DNA of 64,000 bases from an uncultured Collinsella sp. (GCA_900541045.1 UQID01000009.1:1-64000); one strand, 5' to 3'; numbered from the stretch's first letter, positions 16,664 to 25,714 are shown. The notes: generated by a model from the sequence alone, not told the origin. Program-made: numbers and translations.

Positions 16664-17943
16664 ATGGTCTTAAGAATGCTTTCCGCATCAAAGAACTGCG
16701 CGAAAAGATTCTTTTTACCATAGCTATGCTCGTCGTGTACCGCATTGGTGCGCACGTTCCTGTGCCCGGCATTCCCTTCCAGGGGATGCTGGGCCTTTTC
16801 TCGACCGGGAGCAACTCGGTCGCCGCAGGTGCTATGGCCCTCCTGAATCTTTTCTCTGGTGGCGCGTTGAGCTATGTCTCGGTGTTCTCTTTGGGCATCA
16901 TGCCGTACATCACGAGCTCGATTATCCTCCAGATGCTCCAGGCCGTCGTGCCTTCCCTGCATGAGCTTGCCCGCGAGGGCGAGGTCGGTCAGACCAAGAT
17001 TACGCAGTATTCGCGTTACCTCACCTTGGCTCTGGCTATCCTCAACTCCGTGGGTTACCTCTTCCTCTTTAAGAGCTTCGGCATTAGCTTCAACGGTGCC
17101 GGTGCTCCCGAGATCATCTTTGACCTCATGATCGTCGGTACGCTCACCGCGGGCGCCATGCTGATCATGTGGATTGGTGAGCTCATCACCCAGCGCGGTA
17201 TCGGCAATGGCATGTCGCTGATCATCTTCGCGAACATCATGGCCGGTCTTCCGCAGGCGATCTTCTCCAGCACTGAGGGTAACGCCGGTGGCATCATCAC
17301 CATGGTGATCATCTGCGCCATCATCTTGCTGGTCATCCCGCTGATCGTTTTCCTTGAGCGCGGCCAGCGCCGCATCCCGGTCTCCTACGCCAAGCGCGTC
17401 GTGGGCCGTCGCATGATGGGTGGCCAGACCACCTACCTGCCCATCAAGGTCAACACCGCGGGCGTCGTGCCGATCATCTTTGCTTCGGCGCTGCTGTACT
17501 TCCCGGCCCAGATTGCCGTGTTCTTCCCCGGCATCGGCTGGATTCAGGCAGTTGCCTCTGCGCTTTCGACCGGTTGGCTCAACTGGGTGCTTAACGTTGT
17601 CCTCATCGTGTTCTTCGCCTACTTCTACACCTCCATGGTGTTCAACCCCGATGACACGGCCGACAACCTTAAGAAGCAGGGCGGCTTTATTCCGGGCGTC
17701 CGTCCGGGTAGGGCCACCGCGGCCTACATCAAGAACGCGCTCAACAAGATTACGCTTCCCAGCGCTGTCTTCTTGGCGCTCATCGCTATTGTGCCTTCGA
17801 TCATCTTCTCCTTCACGGGTAACCATCTGATCCAGGCATTTGGCGGCACGTCCATCCTCATCATGGTCGGCGTCGTGCTCGACACGGTCGATAAGCTCGA
17901 AGGCCAGATCAAGATGTATGATTACGATGGATTCTTTAAATAG
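16657..17943 (+). CDS. secY: Protein translocase subunit SecY
   Basis: This 428-residue SecY is the ten-helix pore of the Sec translocon in the cytoplasmic membrane. It has the plug/TM2 region (FSGGALSYVSVFSLGIMPYITSSIILQ), QRGIGNGMSLIIF, and the cytoplasmic loop ERGQRRIPVSYAKRVVGRRMMGGQTTYLPIKVN that binds SecA and ribosomes. The frame requires a GTG start overlapping the rplO end; the nearby ATG at 16664 is out of frame. secA is in this window at 38533. Confidence 0.97.
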   Translation: MLNGLKNAFRIKELREKILFTIAMLVVYRIGAHVPVPGIPFQGMLGLFSTGSNSVAAGAMALLNLFSGGALSYVSVFSLGIMPYITSSIILQMLQAVVPSLHELAREGEVGQTKITQYSRYLTLALAILNSVGYLFLFKSFGISFNGAGAPEIIFDLMIVGTLTAGAMLIMWIGELITQRGIGNGMSLIIFANIMAGLPQAIFSSTEGNAGGIITMVIICAIILLVIPLIVFLERGQRRIPVSYAKRVVGRRMMGGQTTYLPIKVNTAGVVPIIFASALLYFPAQIAVFFPGIGWIQAVASALSTGWLNWVLNVVLIVFFAYFYTSMVFNPDDTADNLKKQGGFIPGVRPGRATAAYIKNALNKITLPSAVFLALIAIVPSIIFSFTGNHLIQAFGGTSILIMVGVVLDTVDKLEGQIKMYDYDGFFK

Positions 17944-17961
17944 GCTAGAGGAGGATTGCTC

Positions 17962-18588
17962 ATGAACCTCGTATTGCTCGGAGCTCCGGGTGCCGGTAAG
18001 GGCACCGTCGCACAGGAGCTCGTCGCCGAGTTTGGCGTCGCTCACATTTCCACGGGCGACCTGCTGCGTGCTGCCGTCAAGGGTGGCACCGAGCTTGGTA
18101 TTCAGGCTAAGAAGTACATGGACGCCGGCGAGCTCGTTCCCGACCAGCTCGTGATCGACCTTGTCAAGGAGCGCCTTGCCGCCGATGACGCCCAGCAGGG
18201 CTTCATCCTCGATGGCTTCCCGCGCAACACCGCCCAGGCTGTGACGCTCGATTCCGAGCTCTCCGCCATGGGTCGCGAGATCGACTGCGCCCTTCTGGTT
18301 GACGTGGCCCCCGAGGTCATCATCGACCGTCTGTCTTCGCGTCGCACCTGCCGCGCCTGCGGTTACACCGGAACCGCTGCCGATGCTACCTGCCCCAAGT
18401 GTGGTGGCGAGATGTATCAGCGCGACGACGACAAGCCTGAGACCATCAAGAACCGTCTCGACGTCTACGAGAAGTCCACGAGTCCGCTCGTCGACTACTA
18501 TCGTGGCCAGGGTCTGCTCAAGTCGGTCAATGGTGACCAGGCTCGCGAGACCGTGTACGGGGATGTCAAAGAGGCTCTCGGTCTATGA
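17962..18588 (+). CDS. adk: Adenylate kinase
   Basis: This 208-residue adenylate kinase (ATP + AMP to 2 ADP) has the P-loop GAPGAGKGT at about residues 7-15 and DGFPRNTAQA. Its long lid carries four cysteines (CRACG and CPKCG), typical of zinc-stabilised Gram-positive enzymes. The ATG at 17962 with GAGGAGG is preferred over an in-frame TTG six bases earlier. The secY-adk-map order is canonical, and the stop overlaps the map ATG by four bases. Confidence 0.96.
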   Translation: MNLVLLGAPGAGKGTVAQELVAEFGVAHISTGDLLRAAVKGGTELGIQAKKYMDAGELVPDQLVIDLVKERLAADDAQQGFILDGFPRNTAQAVTLDSELSAMGREIDCALLVDVAPEVIIDRLSSRRTCRACGYTGTAADATCPKCGGEMYQRDDDKPETIKNRLDVYEKSTSPLVDYYRGQGLLKSVNGDQARETVYGDVKEALGL

Positions 18589-19373
18589 TCAAGATTAAGT
18601 CTGCAACGCAAATTGAGCAGATGAAGAAGGCAGGAGCGCTATCTAAGATGGCGCTCCGCCACGTTGGAGCCATGGTTCGCCCTGGTGTTTCGACCTTTGA
18701 GCTTGATCAGCTTGCGGAGCAGATTATCCGCATGCATGGTGGCACCCCGGCCTTTAAGGGCTACGGCGGGTTCCCCGGTACCATTTGTGCATCGATTAAC
18801 GATGCTGTGGTGCACGGTATTCCCAATCCCGACATGATCCTGCGCGATGGCGATATCATCTCCATCGATACGGGTGCCGTTGTCGACGGTTGGGTCGGCG
18901 ATAACGCTTGGACGTTTTTCGTCGGTACCCCCACGCCCGAGGCCAAGGCCCTGTGCGAGGTTACGCGCGATTGCCTTAAGGCTGCCATCGAGCAGGCTGT
19001 TCCCGGTAACCATATCGGGGACATTGGTTATGCCGTCCAGTCCCTCGCCGAGTCTCACGGCTATGGCGTGCTTCGCGATTATGTGGGGCACGGTATTGGC
19101 CATGTGATGCACGAGGACCCCAACGTTCCGAATTACGGAAAGAAGGGGAGGGGCGTTCGTCTCCAGGCCGGTATGGTCATTGCCATCGAGCCGATGGTCA
19201 CGATGGGATCCAATCATGTGAGCACGGGCTCCGATGGTTGGATCGTCACGACCAACGACCACCTGCCCGCCGCGCACTACGAGAACACCGTCGCCATCAC
19301 CGATGACGGCCCGGTGATTCTCACCACCGACGCGCAAGGCGCTTGGTGCTCCTTGCAAGGCGGCGAAATGTAA
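18585..19373 (+). CDS. map: Methionine aminopeptidase, type I
   Basis: This 262-residue MetAP removes initiator methionine. The five metal ligands can be followed through SIDTGAVVDGWVGDNAWTF (two Asp), GHGIGHVMHEDP (His), AIEPMVTMG (Glu) and YENTVAIT (Glu). The ATGA overlap with adk indicates coupling. After this gene come a structured spacer and a separate promoter for infA. Confidence 0.95.
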   Translation: MIKIKSATQIEQMKKAGALSKMALRHVGAMVRPGVSTFELDQLAEQIIRMHGGTPAFKGYGGFPGTICASINDAVVHGIPNPDMILRDGDIISIDTGAVVDGWVGDNAWTFFVGTPTPEAKALCEVTRDCLKAAIEQAVPGNHIGDIGYAVQSLAESHGYGVLRDYVGHGIGHVMHEDPNVPNYGKKGRGVRLQAGMVIAIEPMVTMGSNHVSTGSDGWIVTTNDHLPAAHYENTVAITDDGPVILTTDAQGAWCSLQGGEM

Positions 19374-19387
19374 AAGTCGCCGCCCCC

Positions 19388-19469
19388 TGATGCCCAACCT
19401 CGCCTTTCAATTTCGAAGGCATGACCCCAAGGTCTATGCCTTCTCATTTCAAGGCGATCTTGGACATCA
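19388..19469. repeat. Nested 82-nt hairpin after map
   Basis: The outer arms 19388-19406 and 19451-19469 pair at about 16 of 19 positions (TGATGCCCAACC against GATCTTGGACATCA). An inner stem uses AAGGCAT near 19415 and ATGCCTT near 19436. It has no T-tract. Only one copy was seen in the window. It separates map from the infA promoter. Confidence 0.5.
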
Positions 19470-19515
19470 GGGAACGGCTTTGTTTTACATTTCGAATGTA
19501 ACAGGTTCCACTTAG

Positions 19516-19544
19516 TTGTGGAGCCATTACGAAGATATTACGAT
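19516..19544 (+). promoter_or_regulatory. Candidate infA promoter (TTGTGG, 17 bp, TACGAT)
   Basis: TTGTGG at 19516-19521 and TACGAT at 19539-19544 are spaced by 17 bp, 62 bp before the infA start. The rpmE promoter has almost the same pair (TTGTGG, 17 bp, TACCAT). A second possible -10, TAGAAT, lies at 19560-19565. Confidence 0.5.
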
Positions 19545-19605
19545 ACGTGCACGCGTATTGTAGAATACTCAATCGCTGTCGTTTTCTAGAGAAAGATGAT
19601 TGCTT

Positions 19606-19824
19606 GTGAAGAAGGAAGACGCAATTGAGCTCGAGGGTACGGTAAAGGAACCGCTGCCCAACGCCATGTTTAAGGTCGAGCTCGAGAACGGTCATTCGGT
19701 TCTGTGCAACATTTCTGGCAAGATTCGAATGAATTACATCCGCATTCTCCCCGGTGACAGGGTTGTCGTGGAGCTTTCCCCGTACGACCTGACCCGCGGT
19801 CGCATCACCTATCGCTATAAATAG
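19606..19824 (+). CDS. infA: Translation initiation factor IF-1
   Basis: This 72-residue IF-1 is a single S1/OB domain (KKEDAIELEGTVKEPLPNAMFKVELENGHSVLCNISGKIRMNYIRILPGDRVVVELSPYDLTRGRI). It binds the ribosomal A site during initiation. The GTG at 19606 gives the exact family length; an in-frame TTG at 19600 would add two residues. AGAAAG is the likely ribosome-binding site. Confidence 0.95.
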   Translation: MKKEDAIELEGTVKEPLPNAMFKVELENGHSVLCNISGKIRMNYIRILPGDRVVVELSPYDLTRGRITYRYK

Positions 19825-19826
19825 CG

Positions 19827-19887
19827 ACACGCATACACGCTCTTTTCCGACTGCAGGCTTAGCTCAACCTACGGTCGGTTTGCGTGT
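19827..19887 (+). other. Stem-loop between infA and rpmJ
   Basis: ACACGCA (19827-19833) pairs with TGCGTGT (19881-19887), and inside it CCGAC (19847-19851) pairs with GTCGG (19874-19878). The 147-bp gap is long for this operon, so this leader may tune expression of the rpmJ-rplQ part. Confidence 0.4.
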
Positions 19888-19971
19888 GAAGACCAGCCAT
19901 AGTTTTAAACGCCTGCGGCTGGGCGAGTAGATAGTAGGGAAGTAGTTTGAGCGCTACCGAAAGGAAGAACG

Positions 19972-20085
19972 ATGAAGGTACGTCCTTCGGTCAAGAAGAT
20001 GTGCGATAAGTGCAAAATCATTAGGCGCCACGGCAAGGTCCTCGTCATTTGCGAGAACCCCCGTCATAAGCAGCGTCAGGGTTAA
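19972..20085 (+). CDS. rpmJ: 50S ribosomal protein L36
   Basis: This 37-codon gene encodes MKVRPSVKKMCDKCKIIRRH through NPRHKQRQG. It is the zinc-type L36 with CDKC, a later cysteine and a histidine as ligands. GAAAGGAAG precedes the ATG. It lies between infA and rpsM as in most bacteria. Confidence 0.96.
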   Translation: MKVRPSVKKMCDKCKIIRRHGKVLVICENPRHKQRQG

Positions 20086-20099
20086 GAGAGGAGACTACG

Positions 20100-20474
20100 T
20101 TGGCCCGTATTAATGGTGTCGACCTCCCGCGTGAGAAGCGCGTTGAGATCGGTCTGACCTACATTTACGGCATCGGCCGCACCACTGCGACGAAGATTTG
20201 CGTCGAGTGCAACGTTAACGTGGATACGCGCGTTAAGGACCTCACCGAGGATGAGGTTAACGCCATCCGCGATTATATCGATAAGAATCAGATCATGGTT
20301 GAGGGCGACCTCCGCCGTGAGCGCAACCAGAACGTCAAGCGCCTTATGGACATCGGCTGCAACCGCGGCCTTCGTCACCGCAAGGGCCTCCCGGTCCGCG
20401 GCCAGCGCACCCACACTAACGCTCGTACCCGTAAGGGCCCGAAGCGTCAGATCGGTGCTAAGAAGAAGAAATAA
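20100..20474 (+). CDS. rpsM: 30S ribosomal protein S13
   Basis: This 124-residue S13 starts MARINGVDLPREKRVEIGLTYIYGIG from a TTG codon with GAGAGGAG upstream. It ends with a basic tail (RTHTNARTRKGPKRQIGAKKKK) that reaches tRNA in the P site. The TTG start is unusual for an abundant protein but is fixed by the conserved N-terminus. Confidence 0.96.
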   Translation: MARINGVDLPREKRVEIGLTYIYGIGRTTATKICVECNVNVDTRVKDLTEDEVNAIRDYIDKNQIMVEGDLRRERNQNVKRLMDIGCNRGLRHRKGLPVRGQRTHTNARTRKGPKRQIGAKKKK

Positions 20475-20488
20475 GGAGCGCTAGATAG

Positions 20489-20893
20489 ATGGCTACTGCT
20501 AAGAAGAACGTTCGCGCTGCCCGTCTGAAGCGCGCGGACCGTAAGAACATTTCCGTGGGCCAGGCTCACATTCGTTCTACGTTCAACAACACGATCGTTT
20601 CGATCACCGATCCCCAGGGCAACGTCATTTCCTGGAAGTCGGCTGGCCAGGTGGGCTTCAAGGGCTCCCGTAAGTCCACGCCGTTCGCTGCCCAGATGGC
20701 TGCCGAGGCTGCTGCCAAGCAGGCCATGGAGCACGGTATGAAGAAGGTTTCCGTCTTCGTCAAGGGCCCCGGCTCCGGTCGTGAGACCGCCATCCGCTCC
20801 CTCCAGGCTGCTGGCCTCGAGGTCTCGAGCATCCAGGACAAGACCCCCATTCCGCACAACGGCTGCCGCCCCAAGAAGCGTCGCCGCGTGTAA
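20489..20893 (+). CDS. rpsK: 30S ribosomal protein S11
   Basis: This 134-residue S11 has the conserved HIRSTFNNTIVSITDPQGNVISWKSAG and the basic end HNGCRPKKRRRV. S11 lines the mRNA exit region of the platform. It lies 14 bp after rpsM, with AAGGAG upstream. Confidence 0.97.
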   Translation: MATAKKNVRAARLKRADRKNISVGQAHIRSTFNNTIVSITDPQGNVISWKSAGQVGFKGSRKSTPFAAQMAAEAAAKQAMEHGMKKVSVFVKGPGSGRETAIRSLQAAGLEVSSIQDKTPIPHNGCRPKKRRRV

Positions 20894-20912
20894 CTGAAAG
20901 GATCGTATCAAT

Positions 20913-21509
20913 ATGGCAATCGACAGGACTCCTGTTCTTAAGCGCTGCCGTCAGCTCGGGATCGATCCCGCTGAGCTCGGTTACAGCAGCAAGAAGGAAT
21001 CTATCCGTCAGCCCAAGCGCCGTCGCAAGGAATCTGAGTACGGCATGCAGCTGCGTGAGAAGCAGAAGGTCAAGTTTATCTATGGCGTTCTGGAGAAGCA
21101 GTTCCACGGCTACTTCAACAAGGCCCGTAAGATGAACGGCGTCACCGGTGAGAACCTCATGATCATTCTTGAGTCTCGCCTCGACAACGTCGTCTTCCGT
21201 CTTGGCTTCGCCCGCACCCGCAAAGAGGCTCGTCAGTCCGTCCGTCACGGTCACTTCACCGTGAACGGCAAGCGCGTGGACATTCCGTCCTACCGCGTCA
21301 AGGCCGGCGACGTCGTCGCTGTCGGCGAGAAGTTCCGTGACCTCCTCCCCATCAAGGAGGCCCTGATTTCCTCCGAGCGCTTTGAGGTCCCTGGCTGGCT
21401 CGAGGTCGATATCGAGAAGCTGTCTGGTAACGTGCTCGCTCTGCCGACGCGTGAGCAGATCAGCGGTGATATCAACGAGCAGCTCATCGTCGAGCTCTAC
21501 TCTAAGTAG
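20913..21509 (+). CDS. rpsD: 30S ribosomal protein S4
   Basis: This 198-residue S4 has an S4 RNA-binding domain (LESRLDNVVFRLGFARTRKEARQSVRHGHFTVNGKRV). The N-terminal part has no zinc-binding cysteine set, so this is the cysteine-free form. S4 nucleates 16S rRNA assembly. The order rpsK-rpsD-rpoA is standard. Confidence 0.96.
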   Translation: MAIDRTPVLKRCRQLGIDPAELGYSSKKESIRQPKRRRKESEYGMQLREKQKVKFIYGVLEKQFHGYFNKARKMNGVTGENLMIILESRLDNVVFRLGFARTRKEARQSVRHGHFTVNGKRVDIPSYRVKAGDVVAVGEKFRDLLPIKEALISSERFEVPGWLEVDIEKLSGNVLALPTREQISGDINEQLIVELYSK

Positions 21510-21541
21510 TCCATCCGGGCTGCTGAGGCTGGAGGTAATAC

Positions 21542-22483
21542 ATGTCAGAATTCATTAGGCCTCAGGTTCAGGTCGAAGAGATCAACGAGACCTCTGCTCG
21601 TGTCTCCGTCGAGCCGCTCGAGCGTGGCTACGGCGATACGCTGGGTAACTCGCTTCGTCGTGTTCTTCTGTCCTCGCTCGAGGGTGCCGCCGTCGAGGCC
21701 ATTCAGATCGATGGTGCGCAGCACGAGTTCATGACCATCCCTAACATGGTCGAGGATGTCACCGACATCGTCCTGAATGTCAAGGGTCTTGTCTTCAGGG
21801 CTCTCGGCACGACCGACGAGGCGACCGCCACCATCTCGGTTGACGGCCCCTGCGAGGTCACCGGTGCGGACTTCTTTATTCCGTCCGAGTTTGAGCTGGT
21901 CAACCCCGAGCAGCACATTGCTACGCTCACCGAGGGTGGCCATCTCACCATGAGCATGCGCATCGGCTATGGCCGCGGCTATGTCTCTGGCGAGGCTAAC
22001 AAGCGTGACAACGATCCCATCGGTGTGATCAACGTCGACTCGCTGTACTCGCCGGTGTCCCGTTGCGCCAAGCTCGTTGAGGCTTGCCGTGTCGGCCAGC
22101 ATACCGACTACGACCGCCTTGTCCTCGAGATCGAGACCAACGGTTCCATCGCCCCGCGCGACGCCGTGGTCCAGGCTGCCAATATCATCAACCAGCATAT
22201 GGCCGCCTTTATGAACCTTGCCGAGACCCCCGAGGTCGAGGAGGAGGCTTCGATCTTCGCTCCCGAGGTCACCAACGACAATGCCGAGCTGGACAAGCAG
22301 ATCGAGGATCTGGACCTTTCCGTCCGTTCCTACAACTGCCTTAAGCGCGCCAGCATTCACTCGGTCCGTCAGCTCGTTGAGTTCTCGGAGAACGATCTGC
22401 TCAACATCCGTAACTTCGGTGTTAAGTCGATCGAGGAAGTGAAGGACAAGCTTGAGTCCATGGGCCTGAGCCTGAAGGCTTAA
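21542..22483 (+). CDS. rpoA: RNA polymerase alpha subunit
   Basis: This 313-residue alpha subunit has an N-terminal dimerisation domain (EPLERGYGDTLGNSLRRVLLSSLEG). After a linker around residues 230-245 comes the helix-hairpin-helix C-terminal domain (DLDLSVRSYNCLKRASIHSVRQLVEFSENDLLNIRNFGVKSIEEV), which contacts UP elements and activators. Its length is normal. GGAGG precedes the ATG. Confidence 0.97.
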   Translation: MSEFIRPQVQVEEINETSARVSVEPLERGYGDTLGNSLRRVLLSSLEGAAVEAIQIDGAQHEFMTIPNMVEDVTDIVLNVKGLVFRALGTTDEATATISVDGPCEVTGADFFIPSEFELVNPEQHIATLTEGGHLTMSMRIGYGRGYVSGEANKRDNDPIGVINVDSLYSPVSRCAKLVEACRVGQHTDYDRLVLEIETNGSIAPRDAVVQAANIINQHMAAFMNLAETPEVEEEASIFAPEVTNDNAELDKQIEDLDLSVRSYNCLKRASIHSVRQLVEFSENDLLNIRNFGVKSIEEVKDKLESMGLSLKA

Positions 22484-22513
22484 TGCTTCGCATATTTGAG
22501 GAGAAACTAGACC

Positions 22514-22981
22514 ATGCGTCACAACGTTAAGAAGGGCCTGAAGCTCGGCACCGATGCGAGCCACACCAAGGCCATGAAGAAGAGCCTTGCTAAGGCCCTC
22601 TTCGAGAACGACCGCATCAAGACCACCGAGACCCGCGCTAAGGCGCTGCGTTCGGTCGTCGACCCGATCATCACCTGGGCTAAGAAGGGCGACCTGCACT
22701 CTCGTCGTCTGGCTATCGCCAAGCTCGGCGATAAGCAGCTCGTTGCCGAGATCTTCGACAAGGCTGCTCAGGGCATGTGGCAGGACCGCAACGGCGGTTA
22801 CACCCGCATCATGAAGCTCGGTAACCGTAAGGGCGATAACGCTCCTATCGTTATCATGGAGCTCGTCACCGAGCCTTGCACGCCTAAGGCCAAGAAGGCT
22901 GCTCCGGCCCCCAAGAAGGCCGCTGCTCCCAAGAAGGTCGAGGCCGTCGAGGAGGCTCCTGCTGAGGAGACCGCTGAGTAG
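22514..22981 (+). CDS. rplQ: 50S ribosomal protein L17 with Ala/Lys/Pro tail
   Basis: The L17 core (RHNVKKGLKLGTDASHTKAMKKSLAKALFENDRIKTTETRAKALR) ends near residue 120. It is followed by about 35 residues rich in Ala, Lys, Pro and then Glu (KAKKAAPAPKKAAAPKKVEAVEEAPAEE). Actinobacterial L17 often carries such tails; their role is unknown. It is the last gene of the ribosomal operon and a strong terminator follows. Confidence 0.96.
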   Translation: MRHNVKKGLKLGTDASHTKAMKKSLAKALFENDRIKTTETRAKALRSVVDPIITWAKKGDLHSRRLAIAKLGDKQLVAEIFDKAAQGMWQDRNGGYTRIMKLGNRKGDNAPIVIMELVTEPCTPKAKKAAPAPKKAAAPKKVEAVEEAPAEETAE

Positions 22982-23007
22982 ACATTCTGTCTGCATAGGC
23001 TATATTC

Positions 23008-23038
23008 GAGGGGTACGTTCGCGTACCCCTCTTTTTTT
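23008..23038 (+). terminator. Intrinsic terminator of the ribosomal operon
   Basis: GAGGGGTACG and CGTACCCCTC form a perfect 10-bp stem with a TTCG tetraloop, followed by seven T residues. It lies 27 bp after rplQ. Confidence 0.95.
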
Positions 23039-23073
23039 GTCGCAATACCGTTTCTAGTTTGTTGGGAGCGCCC

Positions 23074-23898
23074 ATGACTGCGCCGTCTGATTTCAATTCG
23101 TCCCCCGAGCTTGACGCCACCCTTGTATTTCGCGTGGCCTACGATGGCTCCTCCTATAGCGGATTTGCCGAGCAGCCGGGCCAGACGACGGTTGCAGGCG
23201 AGCTGCGCCGTGCAATCGAGACGTTGCTGCGCCGCCCAATCGATCTGACGTGCGCGGGGCGTACCGATGCCGGCGTTCATGCGGTGGCCCAATACATCAG
23301 CGTGCCCGTAACGGACGCTGAGCTCGCGTGTACGCGCCGTAGGTGGCTGAGGGCTATGGATGCCCTCCTGGGCAAAGATATCGCCATAAACGAGGTCTAC
23401 AAGGCTCGTAAGGGCTTTTCTGCACGTTTTGACGCGCGTTCTCGCACGTACACCTATCGCATTGCCGACCGTGATGCGCGACCCGTGCTGTCGCGCGGTG
23501 CCGTGTGGTGGCATCGCTATCCCCTCGACGTCGACGCGATGGCGGCCGCCTGTCCTGCGCTTTTGGGCGAGCAGGACTTTAAGAGCTTTTGCAAGGTCGC
23601 CTCTGCCGTGGGCAAGCCCACGCACCGTTGCGTAATGCGGGCCGAGTTTGGCCATGAGGTCGCCTTTGGCGAGGACATCCTCACGTTTACCATCGAGGGC
23701 AATGCGTTTTTGCATTCGATGGTGCGAACCATTGTGGGCACCCTTGTCGAGATCGGCATGCATCGCCGCGATCCCGAGTGGATGCGCGAGGTAATTGACG
23801 CCTGCGATCGCACCGCAGCTGGTCCTACGGCACCCGCATGCGGTCTTACTTTTATGGGCGTGGACTACGACCCCACCGAGCTTGTGGTGCTCGATTAG
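23074..23898 (+). CDS. truA: tRNA pseudouridine(38-40) synthase
   Basis: This 274-residue TruA has the catalytic aspartate D65 in CAGRTDAGVHA, FSARFDARSRTYTYRI, and FTIEGNAFLHSMVRTIVGTLVEIG. It modifies uridines 38-40 in the anticodon stem-loop. The ATG at 23074 with GGGAG is preferred over an in-frame TTG 15 bases earlier. The rplQ-truA order is common, but a strong terminator separates them here. Confidence 0.94.
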   Translation: MTAPSDFNSSPELDATLVFRVAYDGSSYSGFAEQPGQTTVAGELRRAIETLLRRPIDLTCAGRTDAGVHAVAQYISVPVTDAELACTRRRWLRAMDALLGKDIAINEVYKARKGFSARFDARSRTYTYRIADRDARPVLSRGAVWWHRYPLDVDAMAAACPALLGEQDFKSFCKVASAVGKPTHRCVMRAEFGHEVAFGEDILTFTIEGNAFLHSMVRTIVGTLVEIGMHRRDPEWMREVIDACDRTAAGPTAPACGLTFMGVDYDPTELVVLD

Positions 23899-24017
23899 GG
23901 AAGTGGCTGCCTGACGGCGATCTTTGTGTGCGGCGCCTGTGGGCGGGGCGTGTGCAACATCTGTTCTTGACGTGCATCGCGGCGGACGACCGCCCGCATT
24001 AATTGACGGGGTGTACC

Positions 24018-25094
24018 ATGAACGACAGTTTGTTACTAGCTGTCGAGAGGACGGAAAACTTGGTTCGACGTGGTTCGCATCCGCGACTTTCGGTGATCCT
24101 GATTGTTGAGGGTTCGCCCAGTTATGCGATGCGCGCTCTCGAGAGCGTCCAGAACCAAGACCTCTACGATTTGCAAATTGTCGTCGTTTGCCGCGGCGTG
24201 GTAGCTGGTGTGCGCCATTCGCTCGAAGTTGCTGCCGACAGAGACACTCATATTGATTTGATTGATGTTGAGGACTCAGCGCCTGGCGCCTGCCTGCGTG
24301 CCGGCTTTGCGGCTTCGCGCGGCTCCCAGATCATTGCGATGAATGCCAATGAGTGGTTTGCGCCGCAGTCCCTTTCGCAGATGGTCGAAAGCTCCTGCGA
24401 CGCTTCTGCTGACATCGTGTTTCCCTCTGTTTCGCTCGATCGCTACGATGTTCACCGCGAACGTCATTCCCGAGTTTTGGACGCGACATCCGTTTCTGAA
24501 GATGAGAACCGGGCGGCTTGCCTGACCCAATTGGTTTCCTGTGGTTTAGTCCGGCAGTCCTCTGGCGTGCTGTATGATCGCGCTCTCTTTGAGGCGTGCC
24601 TTGCGCATGGCGATGCATTTCGCACGGTGTCTTTTTTGACGTTCGCGCTTTCGCAGGCAAAGCGCGTATCGGGATGTGGCCGTGCCCGTTTTCATGCAGT
24701 GGCGCCGTCGATTACGGAGACGTTTGACCCCACGATGTTTGCCAGGCTTTCTGATGATATCGGGGCGCTCGATAGGCTTGCCGACTCGCTTGCCGTCGCG
24801 GGCGGTAGCGATCAGTTGAAACTGGTCTGCCAGCGGCATTACTACACCGGCCTGGTCGCCTGCATCGAAAATTTGTGTCTGAGCCCCCATGGGGTGTCTT
24901 CAATAGAGCGTTCGGCCCGTTTGCATGATATGCTCGAAGCGCAGCGTACCCGTCAGATGGTTGCGGCTCTTAAAGGCAATCATCGGGGCTTAGGTCTGCT
25001 CTATGGTTCGATAGCTAGTGCCAAGCCTATGCGGTGTGCGTTGTATACGCATCTGGCGGCCTTTTTCAATCGTTCGGGCGTCAGGACTGTCTAA
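24018..25094 (+). CDS. Glycosyltransferase family 2-like protein
   Basis: This 358-residue protein begins with a GT-A-like segment at about residues 20-110 (PRLSVILIVEGSPSYAMRALESVQNQDLYDLQIVVVCRG, then GFAASRGSQIIAMNANEWF). This fits nucleotide-sugar transferases of family 2. The usual DxD is replaced by NAN, so activity is uncertain. The C-terminal half is not recognised. No membrane helix is evident. It stands alone between truA and argR, with no capsule or teichoic acid neighbours. The start at 24018 is chosen over an in-frame TTG 15 bases upstream. Confidence 0.6.
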   Translation: MNDSLLLAVERTENLVRRGSHPRLSVILIVEGSPSYAMRALESVQNQDLYDLQIVVVCRGVVAGVRHSLEVAADRDTHIDLIDVEDSAPGACLRAGFAASRGSQIIAMNANEWFAPQSLSQMVESSCDASADIVFPSVSLDRYDVHRERHSRVLDATSVSEDENRAACLTQLVSCGLVRQSSGVLYDRALFEACLAHGDAFRTVSFLTFALSQAKRVSGCGRARFHAVAPSITETFDPTMFARLSDDIGALDRLADSLAVAGGSDQLKLVCQRHYYTGLVACIENLCLSPHGVSSIERSARLHDMLEAQRTRQMVAALKGNHRGLGLLYGSIASAKPMRCALYTHLAAFFNRSGVRTV

Positions 25095-25226
25095 TAGCGT
25101 GATTTTCGAAATAAATTGCATGGAATTGTTTCGAAATGCGTTCTTATTCACTAAAACCCTCAAATAGCGCTAAACTATTCAATCACTAAGTGATTGTCTC
25201 CACCATCTTTTGGAGTGAGGTTTTGT

Positions 25227-25664
25227 ATGGCCAAAAAACGCAATGGGCGCCAGGATGCCATCAGAGATATTGTTCGCAATAAGGACGTACGTACGCAGCG
25301 CGTTTTGGTAGACGAGCTTCGCGCCATGGGTTTCGATTGCACGCAGGCGACCGTTTCGCGCGACATCGCGGACATGGGACTGCGTAAGCTCCCCGAGGGC
25401 ATCTATGTCCTTGCCGAGGACCTGCATCTGCAGCGCATGGTTTCCGAGTTGGTTACCGGCGTACTGCGCACCGATAATCTGGTTATGATCAAGGCACAGC
25501 CCGGTACGGCTTCTGGTATTGCCGCAGCGGTCGATGCCGCGGAGCTGCCCGACGTGCTTGGCTCGCTTGCCGGCAACGACACGATTTTAGTCATTGCGCA
25601 GACGGCCGAGGACGGCGAACGCCTTGAGGCGCTCATCAACAAGCTGAGTAACTCTCACAAGTAG
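25227..25664 (+). CDS. argR: Arginine repressor ArgR
   Basis: This 145-residue ArgR has a winged-helix N-terminus (RQDAIRDIVRNKDVRTQRVLVDELRAMGFDCTQATVSRDIADMGLRKLPEG). The C-terminal arginine-binding and hexamerisation domain includes AQPGTASGIAAAVDAAELPDVLGSLAGNDTILVIA. It senses arginine and represses arginine synthesis genes. No arginine genes are adjacent. The AT-rich upstream region (25100-25200) has several TATTCA-like half sites that could serve autoregulation. TGGAGTGAGG precedes the ATG at 25227. Confidence 0.93.
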   Translation: MAKKRNGRQDAIRDIVRNKDVRTQRVLVDELRAMGFDCTQATVSRDIADMGLRKLPEGIYVLAEDLHLQRMVSELVTGVLRTDNLVMIKAQPGTASGIAAAVDAAELPDVLGSLAGNDTILVIAQTAEDGERLEALINKLSNSHK

Positions 25665-25714
25665 GGGATGCGTGGCACTGCTGCTGTGCCGATTGTTGCT
25701 ATAGGTAATTGCCG

